DNA of 30,899 bases from a virus (IMGVR_UViG_3300030106_003002:1-30899); one strand, 5' to 3'. Positions 6,028 to 11,753 are shown, numbered from the stretch's first letter. Translations and numbers: made by a program. Notes: a model not told the origin generated them from the letters alone.

Positions 6028-6217
6028 TTATTTGGTCTACCCATTTTCTAAGACGCTTAGGTGAACAACCACAAGGTTCGTGGTATTTATGAGCGTATAG
6101 ATCAGCGTGTAATTCGCATATAAGTTTGTAGTGCTTAGGTGTCATATTGCCACTAAGAATCTTAGCGTAGGGCTTCCACCTATCTCTTTGCTCTTTGGTC
6201 ATTTTACCTTTTGGCAT
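6008..6217 (-). CDS. Small helical protein with CxC motif (69 aa)
   Basis: A 69-residue basic protein. It has a helical N-terminal part (MTKEQRDRWKPYAKIL) and a CGCSPKRLRKWVDQINEIY segment (residues 49-67). The CxC plus following helix may bind a metal or nucleic acid. It lies 1 nt after the 19-aa ORF and overlaps the endonuclease gene by 20 nt, so all three are likely one transcription unit from the element at 6302-6326. Function unknown. Confidence 0.65.
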   Translation of the reverse strand: MPKGKMTKEQRDRWKPYAKILSGNMTPKHYKLICELHADLYAHKYHEPCGCSPKRLRKWVDQINEIYDA

Positions 6218-6218
6218 C

Positions 6219-6278
6219 CTAAAATTTTATGTTATTCCACTTGTTTCTGCGCTCATCGCACCCACAATCTCTACCCAT
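6219..6278 (-). CDS. Tiny Cys-containing peptide (19 aa)
   Basis: A 19-residue ORF, MGRDCGCDERRNKWNNIKF, with a CGC motif echoing the CGC of the following gene product. It starts 23 nt below the promoter-like element P2 and ends 1 nt before the next ATG. It could equally be a leader peptide for the following genes. Length limits confidence. Confidence 0.4.
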   Translation of the reverse strand: MGRDCGCDERRNKWNNIKF

Positions 6279-6301
6279 AAGTTTGGATATCTTCTTTACT
6301 A

Positions 6302-6326
6302 TATAACGTATTCCTGTGTATTTTGT
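6302..6326 (-). promoter_or_regulatory. Phage bipartite promoter-like element P2 (early region)
   Basis: Minus strand: ACAAAAT (6326-6320), 9 nt, TACGTTATA (6310-6302), then TA. It sits in the 68-nt gap directly after the sigma-factor gene. It is the only copy in the replication region and the only one with a 9-nt instead of a 10-nt spacer. It should drive the 19-aa ORF, the 69-aa protein and the endonuclease-like gene. Confidence 0.68.
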
Positions 6327-6346
6327 GAAGTAAAATACTAAATCCC

Positions 6347-6844
6347 CTAATCCCATTCTATATTATTTTTGATTAAATCCTTAACTCTTTTGTATGTAAA
6401 GTACAGAGAATAATAAGATATGTTTGTCTTACGTGCCAACTCTGCAATAGGCATACCATCGCTAATTATCTCAAACACAGTACGATCATACCAAAAGGTT
6501 TTGTCAAGCAGATTATCCATTTTTTTCATAATGCCACAAACATCTATCTCTTTTGATTCGCCCTGCTCGTCTAAATAGTCAGCAAGATTATCTATGTTAG
6601 TTTTTATTATATTTTTCTCTTTTCGGTGCAGGTCTATAAACAAACCTCTTAAAACTCGATAAACGTAAATGTGGTTTATATCATCCCCATAGCTTATATC
6701 TGCACCTTTAGTAATGTAGGTGTGGATACGGATGTACATCTCTTGTACGATATCCTCAGCGATGGATTCTTTGCAGCCAAAAGATAACACAATCCTATGC
6801 CAATCATCGTGCTTCTCTGCAATCTTCTGTAAAGTAGTTTTCAA
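6347..6844 (-). CDS. Sigma-70 family (ECF-like) RNA polymerase sigma factor
   Basis: A 165-residue protein with the two domains of an ECF-type sigma factor. Region 2 is SIAEDIVQEMYIRIH (residues 27-41), then a region 2.3/2.4-like YVYRVLRGLFIDLHRKEK (60-77), corresponding to the core-binding and -10-recognition helices. Region 4 is FEIISDGMPIAELARKTNIS (about 124-143) continuing into SLYFTYKRVKDLIK, a helix-turn-helix for -35 contact. No sigma-1.1 or region 3 is present, and length is typical for ECF factors. The gene overlaps the methyltransferase by 4 nt (ATGA) and is followed at once by element P2. I infer that it redirects host polymerase to the six TACGTTATA promoters, switching on late genes. 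Family placement is from motifs; the promoter link is inference. Confidence 0.8.
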   Translation of the reverse strand: MKTTLQKIAEKHDDWHRIVLSFGCKESIAEDIVQEMYIRIHTYITKGADISYGDDINHIYVYRVLRGLFIDLHRKEKNIIKTNIDNLADYLDEQGESKEIDVCGIMKKMDNLLDKTFWYDRTVFEIISDGMPIAELARKTNISYYSLYFTYKRVKDLIKNNIEWD

Positions 6845-7455
6845 AATAATCTTTGTTGCACTTTATGGTTTTCTATTCGTTTCATAGCTGCATTATAATA
6901 ATCAGAATCAAGTTCACAAGCAGTAAGGTCAAAACCTAAGTTATGACAAGCTATAGCAATAGAACCTGAACCCAAGTGAGTGTCTAAAATCTTATCGTTT
7001 TCTTTAGCGTAATTCATAAGCAACCATTCATATAGCTTGACGGGTTTTTGTGTTGGGTGTATTTTACCACCTACTTTAGGTACTGACAATCTATAAATTT
7101 TAGCCAATTTATCAAAACTTGTCCAAGCTAATTCACACATAGCTAAACTAAAATCTTCGCTAATTTTTTTATCCCAAACTATAAAACATCTGCTACTTTG
7201 TAAATTATCTAAAAAATAATTACCACCCCAAACAATTTGATTTTGCGAAACCCTTTGCAATTCAATAAAATAATCTTTTGTTGGTGGTTTTATATCCCAA
7301 CCTTTATCAACTACTTCGTTAAAGTTCATTTTACCTGTTTTCCCACCTTTAAATTTATCACCAATCCCATAAGGTGGATCAACAATAGCTAACTCAAAAT
7401 ACCTGTCAGGATATCTTGACATCAATTCCATGTTATCTTCGCAAGTGATTTTCAA
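6841..7455 (-). CDS. DNA adenine/cytosine-N4 methyltransferase (copy 2)
   Basis: A 204-residue paralogue of the enzyme at 1812-2408. DPPY is at residues 26-29 and DTHLGSGS at 159-166, the beta-class order. The two proteins are nearly identical over a block around the SAM-binding loop (YEWLLMNYAKENDKIL, then HLGSGSIAIACHNLG). They differ strongly in the central segment (about residues 35-130), where target recognition is expected, so different target sites are likely. It overlaps the ATPase gene upstream by 4 nt and the sigma gene downstream by 4 nt. Probable role: modification of phage DNA against host restriction. Confidence 0.92.
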   Translation of the reverse strand: MKITCEDNMELMSRYPDRYFELAIVDPPYGIGDKFKGGKTGKMNFNEVVDKGWDIKPPTKDYFIELQRVSQNQIVWGGNYFLDNLQSSRCFIVWDKKISEDFSLAMCELAWTSFDKLAKIYRLSVPKVGGKIHPTQKPVKLYEWLLMNYAKENDKILDTHLGSGSIAIACHNLGFDLTACELDSDYYNAAMKRIENHKVQQRLF

Positions 7456-8360
7456 AATGGTAAATCTGTTTGTTCTTTGGTGTTGTAAGTTACTAAATTT
7501 TTTCCATCTATTTCAAATCCTACATTATTTAAGATACTTCTAAACTTTACAGGGTCATCTATTGGTGTGGGTTTGTACCCTAATTCCTGATTCTTAACCT
7601 TAGCTGAATATAGGTTTGAATATATCCAATCCGTTTCATGGTAGATATATCTGTGTATGATTAAAAAGTCATCAGCTCTATTCATACTCATACCCCCCAT
7701 CTCACTATCAGAAGCCATTGGTGGTATCGGTTGATTAGCGTAGTAATGCCCCTGTGGGTGTTTTTTCCTTAGTGCTTCTGTTACAGCATGAACACATATC
7801 CACGTAGTAATGTTATGCTGTTTGCAGAAGATTCGTATATCGGTAAGACTTTCATAGCTGTACTCGTAGCTATTTGAGTTCTTAGGGATATTCTTTTTTA
7901 AGCTATTAAGAGGATCAATTAAGAACCCTTGATAGTCCCATGCTTTTTTAATAGCAGTTGCAAGTTCTAAAAGGTCTTTGTATGTGTACGCTTTTTCAGT
8001 ATCTACAAACTTAAAATGATTAAATACCCAATCGTATTGCTTTTCAAAGTCCTCTTTCTCTATTTGGTTAATTGGTTTGCCCTCTGCAAACTCTATGAGC
8101 TTACGAATAAGTGCATAGGGTTCGTTCTCACTACTGAACACAAGCCACCTTACATTGTGCTTAAGTGAGTACAGAAACATAAGATAAAATACTAAGTGTG
8201 TTTTACCTGTGTTAGCGTGTCCTAAAATAAAGTTGAGATTTCCATATACAAGTCTAAAGTGATTGTCTAATCTATCAACCCCTAAGCGTAAACCCTCGTT
8301 TACTTTTCCTGCTCGTATATCATTAAGTTTCTTAAGGTGTTTGTCAAAGTTTATCAGCAT
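7452..8360 (-). CDS. DnaB/RecA-like ATPase (replicative helicase-type, RepA-like)
   Basis: A 302-residue P-loop ATPase of the RecA/DnaB superfamily. Walker A is GHANTGKT at residues 47-54. Walker B is in GFLIDPLNSL with Asp149 after hydrophobic residues. A sensor-like WICVHAV segment follows at about 192-198. It lacks the DnaB N-terminal primase-binding domain, so it resembles the compact hexameric RepA/Twinkle-type ATPases encoded by small phages. The C-terminus ends TDLPF, like an SSB tail. Probable role: unwinding DNA at the phage fork. A terminator hairpin lies just upstream (8374-8399), so it may need read-through or a promoter I did not find. Confidence 0.8.
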   Translation of the reverse strand: MLINFDKHLKKLNDIRAGKVNEGLRLGVDRLDNHFRLVYGNLNFILGHANTGKTHLVFYLMFLYSLKHNVRWLVFSSENEPYALIRKLIEFAEGKPINQIEKEDFEKQYDWVFNHFKFVDTEKAYTYKDLLELATAIKKAWDYQGFLIDPLNSLKKNIPKNSNSYEYSYESLTDIRIFCKQHNITTWICVHAVTEALRKKHPQGHYYANQPIPPMASDSEMGGMSMNRADDFLIIHRYIYHETDWIYSNLYSAKVKNQELGYKPTPIDDPVKFRSILNNVGFEIDGKNLVTYNTKEQTDLPF

Positions 8361-8373
8361 TTGGTAAAGTTAT

Positions 8374-8399
8374 AAAAAAAAAGGGGGTGGTTAGCCCCC
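8374..8399 (-). terminator. Rho-independent terminator after the SSB-like gene
   Basis: On the minus strand a 5-bp GGGGG/CCCCC stem (8399-8395 with 8387-8383) has a 7-nt loop and runs into about nine uridines. It lies 7 nt after the stop of the SSB-like gene and 14 nt before the ATPase start. It probably tunes rather than blocks expression of downstream genes. Confidence 0.7.
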
Positions 8400-8405
8400 T
8401 ATTGG

Positions 8406-8732
8406 TTAAAATGGTAAATCTGCTCTATCAGGTGCGTGTTCTTTAGCTTCGACACCCTCTGCTTGTTTGTGGATTTTCCATGCTTGTATTGTGTTAAATA
8501 CTTTGACTTCCCCCTGTGGGTTAGTCCATTCACGTCCTCTAAGGTTATACTGAACCTCTACATGATCGCCCTCTTTATATATATCTAAAGCTGTGCATTT
8601 ATCATTAGTAAATAAAACACTTAATATCTGAGGATATTGCTCTTTAGTGTTTAACACAAGTTCTCTAAATTGAAAATTCCCTTTTGTAGTAGTTTCGCCT
8701 ACTCGTTTGACAGTTCCTGTTATACTACCCAT
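8406..8732 (-). CDS. ssb: Single-stranded DNA-binding protein-like (DUF3127-type OB fold)
   Basis: A 108-residue protein with an OB-fold pattern: G-x-V-K-R-V near the start, FQFRELVLNT, EQYPQILSVLF, YNLRGREWTNP, then FNTIQAWKI. This is the arrangement of the DUF3127 family of SSB-like proteins common in Bacteroidota and their phages. The last residues, DRADLPF, mimic the acidic SSB tail that recruits partner proteins. It starts inside the end of the preceding gene (8-nt overlap) and is followed by a terminator, which ends the transcript coming from the recombination genes. Confidence 0.8.
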   Translation of the reverse strand: MGSITGTVKRVGETTTKGNFQFRELVLNTKEQYPQILSVLFTNDKCTALDIYKEGDHVEVQYNLRGREWTNPQGEVKVFNTIQAWKIHKQAEGVEAKEHAPDRADLPF

Positions 8733-9081
8733 TATTTACAAAGTTTATTAATAGTTGCGCATCTGCTATTACTGTTTGTATATCTGCGTTTGGTCTTGAT
8801 GCGTGAAAGTCAGCAGCAGCTTTTACCATGCTTTGTCTAATGATTTGTTGGTCTTTACTTTGACCTGTTTGCATGGGTTTGTTATAGATGAGCTTTGCTG
8901 TGTTGTATTGCTCATTCGTTATTTCAAAGTCGATGGTTTCGCCCACCTGCTTTTTAAATTCGCCTTTGGCTAAAAACTGATAGTTGTTACCATTTGCGAG
9001 ATACACCTGATACTTATTGAAAGTACCTGATGCGTTTGTATATGTACCTTTCGGTTCTATTTGAGTGATTTTACTCTGCAT
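8725..9081 (-). CDS. Putative OB-fold nucleic-acid-binding protein (118 aa)
   Basis: A 118-residue protein. The first 65 residues are beta-rich (KITQIEPKGTYTNASGTF, then YQVYLANGNNYQFLAKGEF), compatible with a small OB fold. A helical C-terminal half (QQIIRQSMVKAAADFHA) follows. Partners with an SSB-like gene immediately downstream, so a ssDNA-binding or annealing accessory role is plausible. I cannot assign a named family. Its ATG overlaps the end of the small coiled-coil ORF by 11 nt. Confidence 0.65.
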   Translation of the reverse strand: MQSKITQIEPKGTYTNASGTFNKYQVYLANGNNYQFLAKGEFKKQVGETIDFEITNEQYNTAKLIYNKPMQTGQSKDQQIIRQSMVKAAADFHASRPNADIQTVIADAQLLINFVNNG

Positions 9082-9181
9082 AATATAATTCTAATTGTTG
9101 TTCTAAAATTTCTATATGAGCTTCTAACTCTTCTATTCTATTGCTCATACTTTCTATTCTTGCCCTATCAAAGTCCCTCAT
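9071..9181 (-). CDS. Small coiled-coil protein (36 aa)
   Basis: A 36-residue ORF, MRDFDRARIESMSNRIEELE continuing as a leucine/isoleucine heptad to LELYYAE. Clear short coiled coil. It overlaps the end of the 60-aa gene by 14 nt and the start of the OB-like gene by 11 nt. Function unknown. Confidence 0.55.
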   Translation of the reverse strand: MRDFDRARIESMSNRIEELEAHIEILEQQLELYYAE

Positions 9182-9350
9182 GAGTTCCACTATATAATTT
9201 ATATCGCTTATCCTCTTCTATCTTAAACATATCAAGCACATCGTACAGATTGTTTAGGGTTTGATTAGACATATCGCCTTTGTTAGCGAGTGTGTGTGAT
9301 ACAGCGTAGAGTATTGCATCTTGCTGTTCCGTATTTAATTTGAAATTCAT
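9168..9350 (-). CDS. Small hypothetical helical protein (60 aa)
   Basis: A 60-residue protein beginning MNFKLNTEQQDAILYAVSHT, predicted all-helical with a polar C-terminus. It is the first gene after the promoter/palindrome/terminator cluster at 9397-9495, so its expression probably depends on read-through or control there. No family recognised. Confidence 0.6.
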   Translation of the reverse strand: MNFKLNTEQQDAILYAVSHTLANKGDMSNQTLNNLYDVLDMFKIEEDKRYKLYSGTHEGL

Positions 9351-9396
9351 AATAAAAGTTTTAATGTTTGTGTAAATATATAAATTATTTTTAAAT

Positions 9397-9420
9397 AAAA
9401 AAAGAGGGGCAAGTCGCCCC
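9397..9420 (-). terminator. Rho-independent terminator
   Basis: Minus strand: stem GGGGC/GCCCC (9420-9416 with 9410-9406) and a 5-nt loop, then TCTTTTTTT. It lies 53 nt after the NinG-like gene and, unusually, also downstream of a host-type promoter (9465-9495). It therefore ends either the upstream operon or a very short separate RNA. Confidence 0.75.
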
Positions 9421-9444
9421 CCCTTTAACGAGTAACATTAAAAC

Positions 9445-9461
9445 AGTACAAGATATGTACT
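9445..9461. promoter_or_regulatory. Inverted repeat at a predicted transcription start (operator-like)
   Basis: A perfect 6-bp inverted repeat AGTACA-N5-TGTACT. It begins 3 nt downstream of the TATCTTTG box and covers the predicted start point, where a repressor would block transcription. It could instead form a small hairpin at the 5' end of the RNA. No obvious repressor gene is present in this genome. Confidence 0.45.
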
Positions 9462-9464
9462 TTG

Positions 9465-9495
9465 CAAAGATACTATTTCATTTTATTTTTAACAA
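9465..9495 (-). promoter_or_regulatory. Host-type Bacteroidota sigma-A promoter (candidate)
   Basis: Minus strand: TTG (9495-9493), 20 nt, TATCTTTG (9472-9465), matching TTG-N19/20-TAnnTTTG. It overlaps the 3' end of the NinG-like gene. The predicted RNA starts near 9458 and meets a terminator within about 40-60 nt. Confidence 0.6.
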
Positions 9496-9871
9496 GATCT
9501 GTGTATTTAGTTATTAACCCTTGTAAGTCGTCATTTGAGTATTTAGTAATCTTTATGGCTTTATCGTGTAATGCCTCTGCTGTACCCTGCCCATAGTCTT
9601 TGTCTAATCTTAGCCCAAACTTGTACTGTTCGCCATATCTAAACACATTACAAGCAGAGCATTGCACTTGGCAGTTTGTTTCATCCCATCTTGTTCCGTA
9701 GTGCTTCCTACTTTGAAAGTGTCCGTTTTGCAATCGCTTCCAATGGTCTTTCTTACCACAGGTGTAGCACTCAGCTATGCCCTGAGCATTAGCGTTTCTA
9801 AGTCGTATGTACTGACTAAAGATATTATCTAAACGCTTTACAAGATTTTTACGTGATACCTTTTTAGGCAA
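9473..9871 (-). CDS. ninG: NinG/Rap-like recombination nuclease (HNH-type zinc protein)
   Basis: A 132-residue protein resembling lambda NinG (Rap), a structure-specific nuclease for D-loops and Holliday junctions. Visible features are CYTCG (Cys35, Cys38), the NGHF block with His51 followed by SRKHYGTRWDETN, and CQVQCSACN (Cys67, Cys71, Cys74). These are the zinc and HNH-like active-site elements. Shorter than lambda NinG (about 200 aa) and lacking its C-terminal extension. Probably acts with the RecE-like exonuclease and SSB-like proteins in phage recombination. It overlaps the 56-aa ORF upstream by 8 nt. Confidence 0.85.
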   Translation of the reverse strand: MPKKVSRKNLVKRLDNIFSQYIRLRNANAQGIAECYTCGKKDHWKRLQNGHFQSRKHYGTRWDETNCQVQCSACNVFRYGEQYKFGLRLDKDYGQGTAEALHDKAIKITKYSNDDLQGLITKYTDLVKNKMK

Positions 9872-10034
9872 CTGCGTTGTCTAAGATTTGAATTATATGG
9901 CGTATCTCAGATTTCTCAAACTTACCTTTAATTTCAGAGTTGTATGTTTTAAAAGTTAGATTGTACATATCTTTCTCTGCTGTATGCTTATCTTCTTTTT
10001 TACCTAAGTATTCTATTTTTAAATCAAATTTCAT
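9864..10034 (-). CDS. Small hypothetical protein (56 aa), first gene of the replication block
   Basis: A 56-residue ORF beginning MKFDLKIEYLGKKEDKH. Beta-rich first half, helical second half (KSEIRHIIQILDNAV). It is the first ORF after the AT-rich gap at 10035-10187, 22 nt below a TAACTTTG box, and overlaps the NinG-like gene by 8 nt. Function unknown. Confidence 0.6.
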   Translation of the reverse strand: MKFDLKIEYLGKKEDKHTAEKDMYNLTFKTYNSEIKGKFEKSEIRHIIQILDNAVA

Positions 10035-10187
10035 AATCTCTATACATATGTGTTCCCAAAGTTAAAAAAAAATTTTTTGCTTTATTATAATATATATATA
10101 TATATTTTAATTATAATAAATAATTATTATTATATTATATTATACTTAAGTACTATAATACTTATAATACTTATAATATACTATATA
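10035..10187. other. AT-rich non-coding region with short repeats; candidate origin and promoter
   Basis: A 153-nt gap between the holin (late end) and the replication genes, almost entirely A/T. It holds alternating TA tracts (about 10087-10105), an ACTTAAGT palindrome (10144-10151), tandem copies of ATAATACTT at 10155-10163 and 10164-10172, and a partial third. A TAACTTTG box at 10064-10057 (minus strand) matches the Bacteroidota -7 element, but no TTG is found at the right distance. Easily melted DNA with iteron-like repeats is compatible with an origin; this is inference. Confidence 0.45.
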
Positions 10188-10637
10188 CTACTTAGTGATT
10201 TTTTTAAATTTTTCAAAACCTCTACTACCAAAGTATGCCACATAGATTGTTACTAAAAGTGTTTTAAGTAATTCAATCCACGCTTCATCTATCTTGAAAT
10301 CTATCTGTAAACTATCAAGCACAATGTAAATTGTAGTCGCAAGAGTAAGGTATATAAGCGTTATTGGTCTTACATTCTTACTCAACCATGAATCACTTTG
10401 CATATCAGAATCCCAACGCTTAGAAATCTCTGAAAACTCTTGTGCATCAATCTCGATAAGTTTTAAGGCAGTTTCTTTGTCTTGTGGGGTTAGGGTACTA
10501 TCTTTTGCTATAAGTCGCTTAAACACGCCTAAAACGCCATTGTCAGGCAATATATCGCCCATTCCATCGCCAAGCGTAGAACCCACTGATGTTAAGAATT
10601 TACCTACTTTCGTGTCCTTAAACTTCTTTTTACTCAT
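10188..10637 (-). CDS. Holin-like protein (3TM-holin type)
   Basis: A 149-residue protein. The block SKRWDSDMQSDSWLSKNVRP (about residues 73-92) before two hydrophobic segments (LIYLTLATTIYIVLDSL and ELLKTLLVTIYVAYFG) is the pattern of three-helix holins found in phages and gene-transfer agents. A weaker hydrophobic stretch near residues 10-35 could be the third. I choose ATG 10637 (MSKKKFKDTKVG) over the upstream in-frame ATG at 10664, because it overlaps the preceding small ORF's stop (ATGAGTAA). Likely role: membrane permeabilisation at lysis, with the M15 peptidase just upstream. Confidence 0.75.
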   Translation of the reverse strand: MSKKKFKDTKVGKFLTSVGSTLGDGMGDILPDNGVLGVFKRLIAKDSTLTPQDKETALKLIEIDAQEFSEISKRWDSDMQSDSWLSKNVRPITLIYLTLATTIYIVLDSLQIDFKIDEAWIELLKTLLVTIYVAYFGSRGFEKFKKITK

Positions 10638-10773
10638 ATTTTCTAAATTGTAATTGAAAGACAAACAGGTATATATTTAGTTCGTTGAATTTGTACCTAT
10701 CTGTCGCAGGATAATAAGATGCACCTACTATAAACGAGGTAGGAAACAATAGTATAATTGAAAAACTACGCAT
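10630..10773 (-). CDS. Small hydrophobic protein in the lysis block (47 aa)
   Basis: A 47-residue ORF beginning MRSFSIILLFPTSFIVGASY. The N-terminus looks like a membrane anchor or signal peptide, followed by a polar centre (YYPATDRYKFNELN) and an aromatic-hydrophobic IYLFVFQLQF. Its ATG overlaps the stop of the peptidase gene and its stop overlaps the holin start, which argues for translation coupling. Possible extra lysis or envelope factor; function not established. Confidence 0.5.
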   Translation of the reverse strand: MRSFSIILLFPTSFIVGASYYPATDRYKFNELNIYLFVFQLQFRKYE

Positions 10774-11122
10774 AAGTCCATATTACTTCATCAGCTTTCT
10801 CAGGGTCTATATCTACGTGAATAAAAGTGTTTGCAATTCCTATACGCTTAAAACCTACGTCTAAAAGACAGTTGATTAAATGGTATCTATCAACAGAACT
10901 TGCACAAGCTATATCAGCAGCTAAACCTCTAAGGTGGCTACTATTTGGTGTACCACCTACTCTATCATTGTGTTTTTCTGTTCTATATCCTGATGTAATT
11001 CGCATAGGCTTTTCGTACTTATCCCTTGCTTGGTCCAACATCTCTAAAATATCAGGATGCATTTTCTGACCACTACCCACTTCATCAGGGCTGTCAAATT
11101 CTGTATAAGTAAAGTATTTCAT
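10766..11122 (-). CDS. Peptidase M15A-family endolysin
   Basis: A 118-residue zinc peptidase of the M15 (D-Ala-D-Ala carboxypeptidase/VanY-like) type. The active-site pattern is SSHLRGLAADIA, with zinc His63 and Asp70, plus FIHVDID with zinc His102. The leading SGYRTEKHNDRVGG block is also typical. No signal peptide, consistent with release through the holin encoded downstream. An in-frame ATG at 11155 would add 11 residues; I prefer MKYFTYTEFDSP, the usual start of this family in phages. It should cleave peptide cross-links of host peptidoglycan. Confidence 0.88.
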   Translation of the reverse strand: MKYFTYTEFDSPDEVGSGQKMHPDILEMLDQARDKYEKPMRITSGYRTEKHNDRVGGTPNSSHLRGLAADIACASSVDRYHLINCLLDVGFKRIGIANTFIHVDIDPEKADEVIWTYA

Positions 11123-11161
11123 ATTAACACAATCCACAATATACGCAAAATTCACACATAA

Positions 11162-11482
11162 CTATAATTTATCTATCACTTGTTGTATTTCGTTTAAGTC
11201 CACGTCTAACTTAAAACTTAAATCTGCTGACCATTGTCTTACAGCCTTATTACCTTTGTAAACAACTACAACAGGAACGTATTGTATTTGCTTTTTTAAT
11301 TCCTCACTTTGTCTTTCTAACAGCCCATATTGAACTTTGCAACCTCTAAGGCTGTTTAAGTTTACGTCATGATGTTTGTTCCAATGTGCATTTATTTGTA
11401 GCACAGTGATATCAGATGTTTCTACCTTACCTAAAGATGTAGGGGTAAATAGTAAAAACGCTAAGGCTATAAAAGTTCTCAT
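11162..11482 (-). CDS. Secreted thioredoxin-fold protein lacking CxxC
   Basis: A 106-residue protein with a signal peptide (residues 1-18, MRTFIALAFLLFTPTSLG). The mature part follows a thioredoxin plan: strand VLQINAHWNKHHD where the CGPC loop would be, a helix, strand CKVQYG, then YVPVVVVYKGNKAVRQW with the cis-Pro before a strand. The redox CxxC is absent; the only cysteine is in RGCKVQYG. It therefore cannot act as a normal oxidoreductase and may be a periplasmic binding or scaffolding protein. It lies within the lysis block, overlapping the membrane/coiled-coil gene by 4 nt, so a role at the envelope during lysis or superinfection exclusion is plausible. Confidence 0.65.
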   Translation of the reverse strand: MRTFIALAFLLFTPTSLGKVETSDITVLQINAHWNKHHDVNLNSLRGCKVQYGLLERQSEELKKQIQYVPVVVVYKGNKAVRQWSADLSFKLDVDLNEIQQVIDKL

Positions 11483-11751
11483 CTTAATTCATATACACGC
11501 TGCTCTATCAGTTCAAGTTTCTCAAAGTTTTTTTCGATCAGCTCACGATTGTTCATAATCTCTTTTCGGATGGCGTTATCTTTTAAGTCATACTCTTGTC
11601 TTGAGATAACAGGCTCAGGCAGTTTCATAGCTTCATCAATCTGTGCTTTTAAGCTAAAGTAAAACGCTGTTACAGTACTGATGCCTATTGCAAGAGATAC
11701 AATAGTTTCTATGCTCATACTGAATTTAGTATTTTTAGATAACTCTGCCAT
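11479..11751 (-). CDS. Single-span membrane protein with coiled coil (lysis-associated candidate)
   Basis: A 90-residue protein. A transmembrane segment lies near residues 14-34 (IETIVSLAIGISTVTAFYFSL), then a charged coiled coil to the end (KEIMNNRELIEKNFEKLELI). One N-terminal membrane anchor plus a coiled coil resembles inner-membrane spanins and pinholin-like proteins. Spacing of 2 nt from the upstream gene and 4-nt overlap with the secreted protein downstream place it in the lysis unit. Spanin is a hypothesis only. Confidence 0.6.
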   Translation of the reverse strand: MAELSKNTKFSMSIETIVSLAIGISTVTAFYFSLKAQIDEAMKLPEPVISRQEYDLKDNAIRKEIMNNRELIEKNFEKLELIEQRVYELR

Positions 11752-11753
11752 TT

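Noticed and set aside
10057-10064. TAACTTTG as a full host promoter
   Set aside because: No TTG is present 19-20 nt upstream; recorded only as a possible -7 element within the AT-rich region.
10827-11069. Plus-strand ORFs of 60-97 codons (for example 10827-11069, 13456-13737, 16432-16725, 19534-19812, 23458-23730)
   Set aside because: All lie opposite well-supported minus-strand genes, have serine/leucine/valine-rich shadow composition and lack any gap or promoter. No plus-strand gene is accepted.
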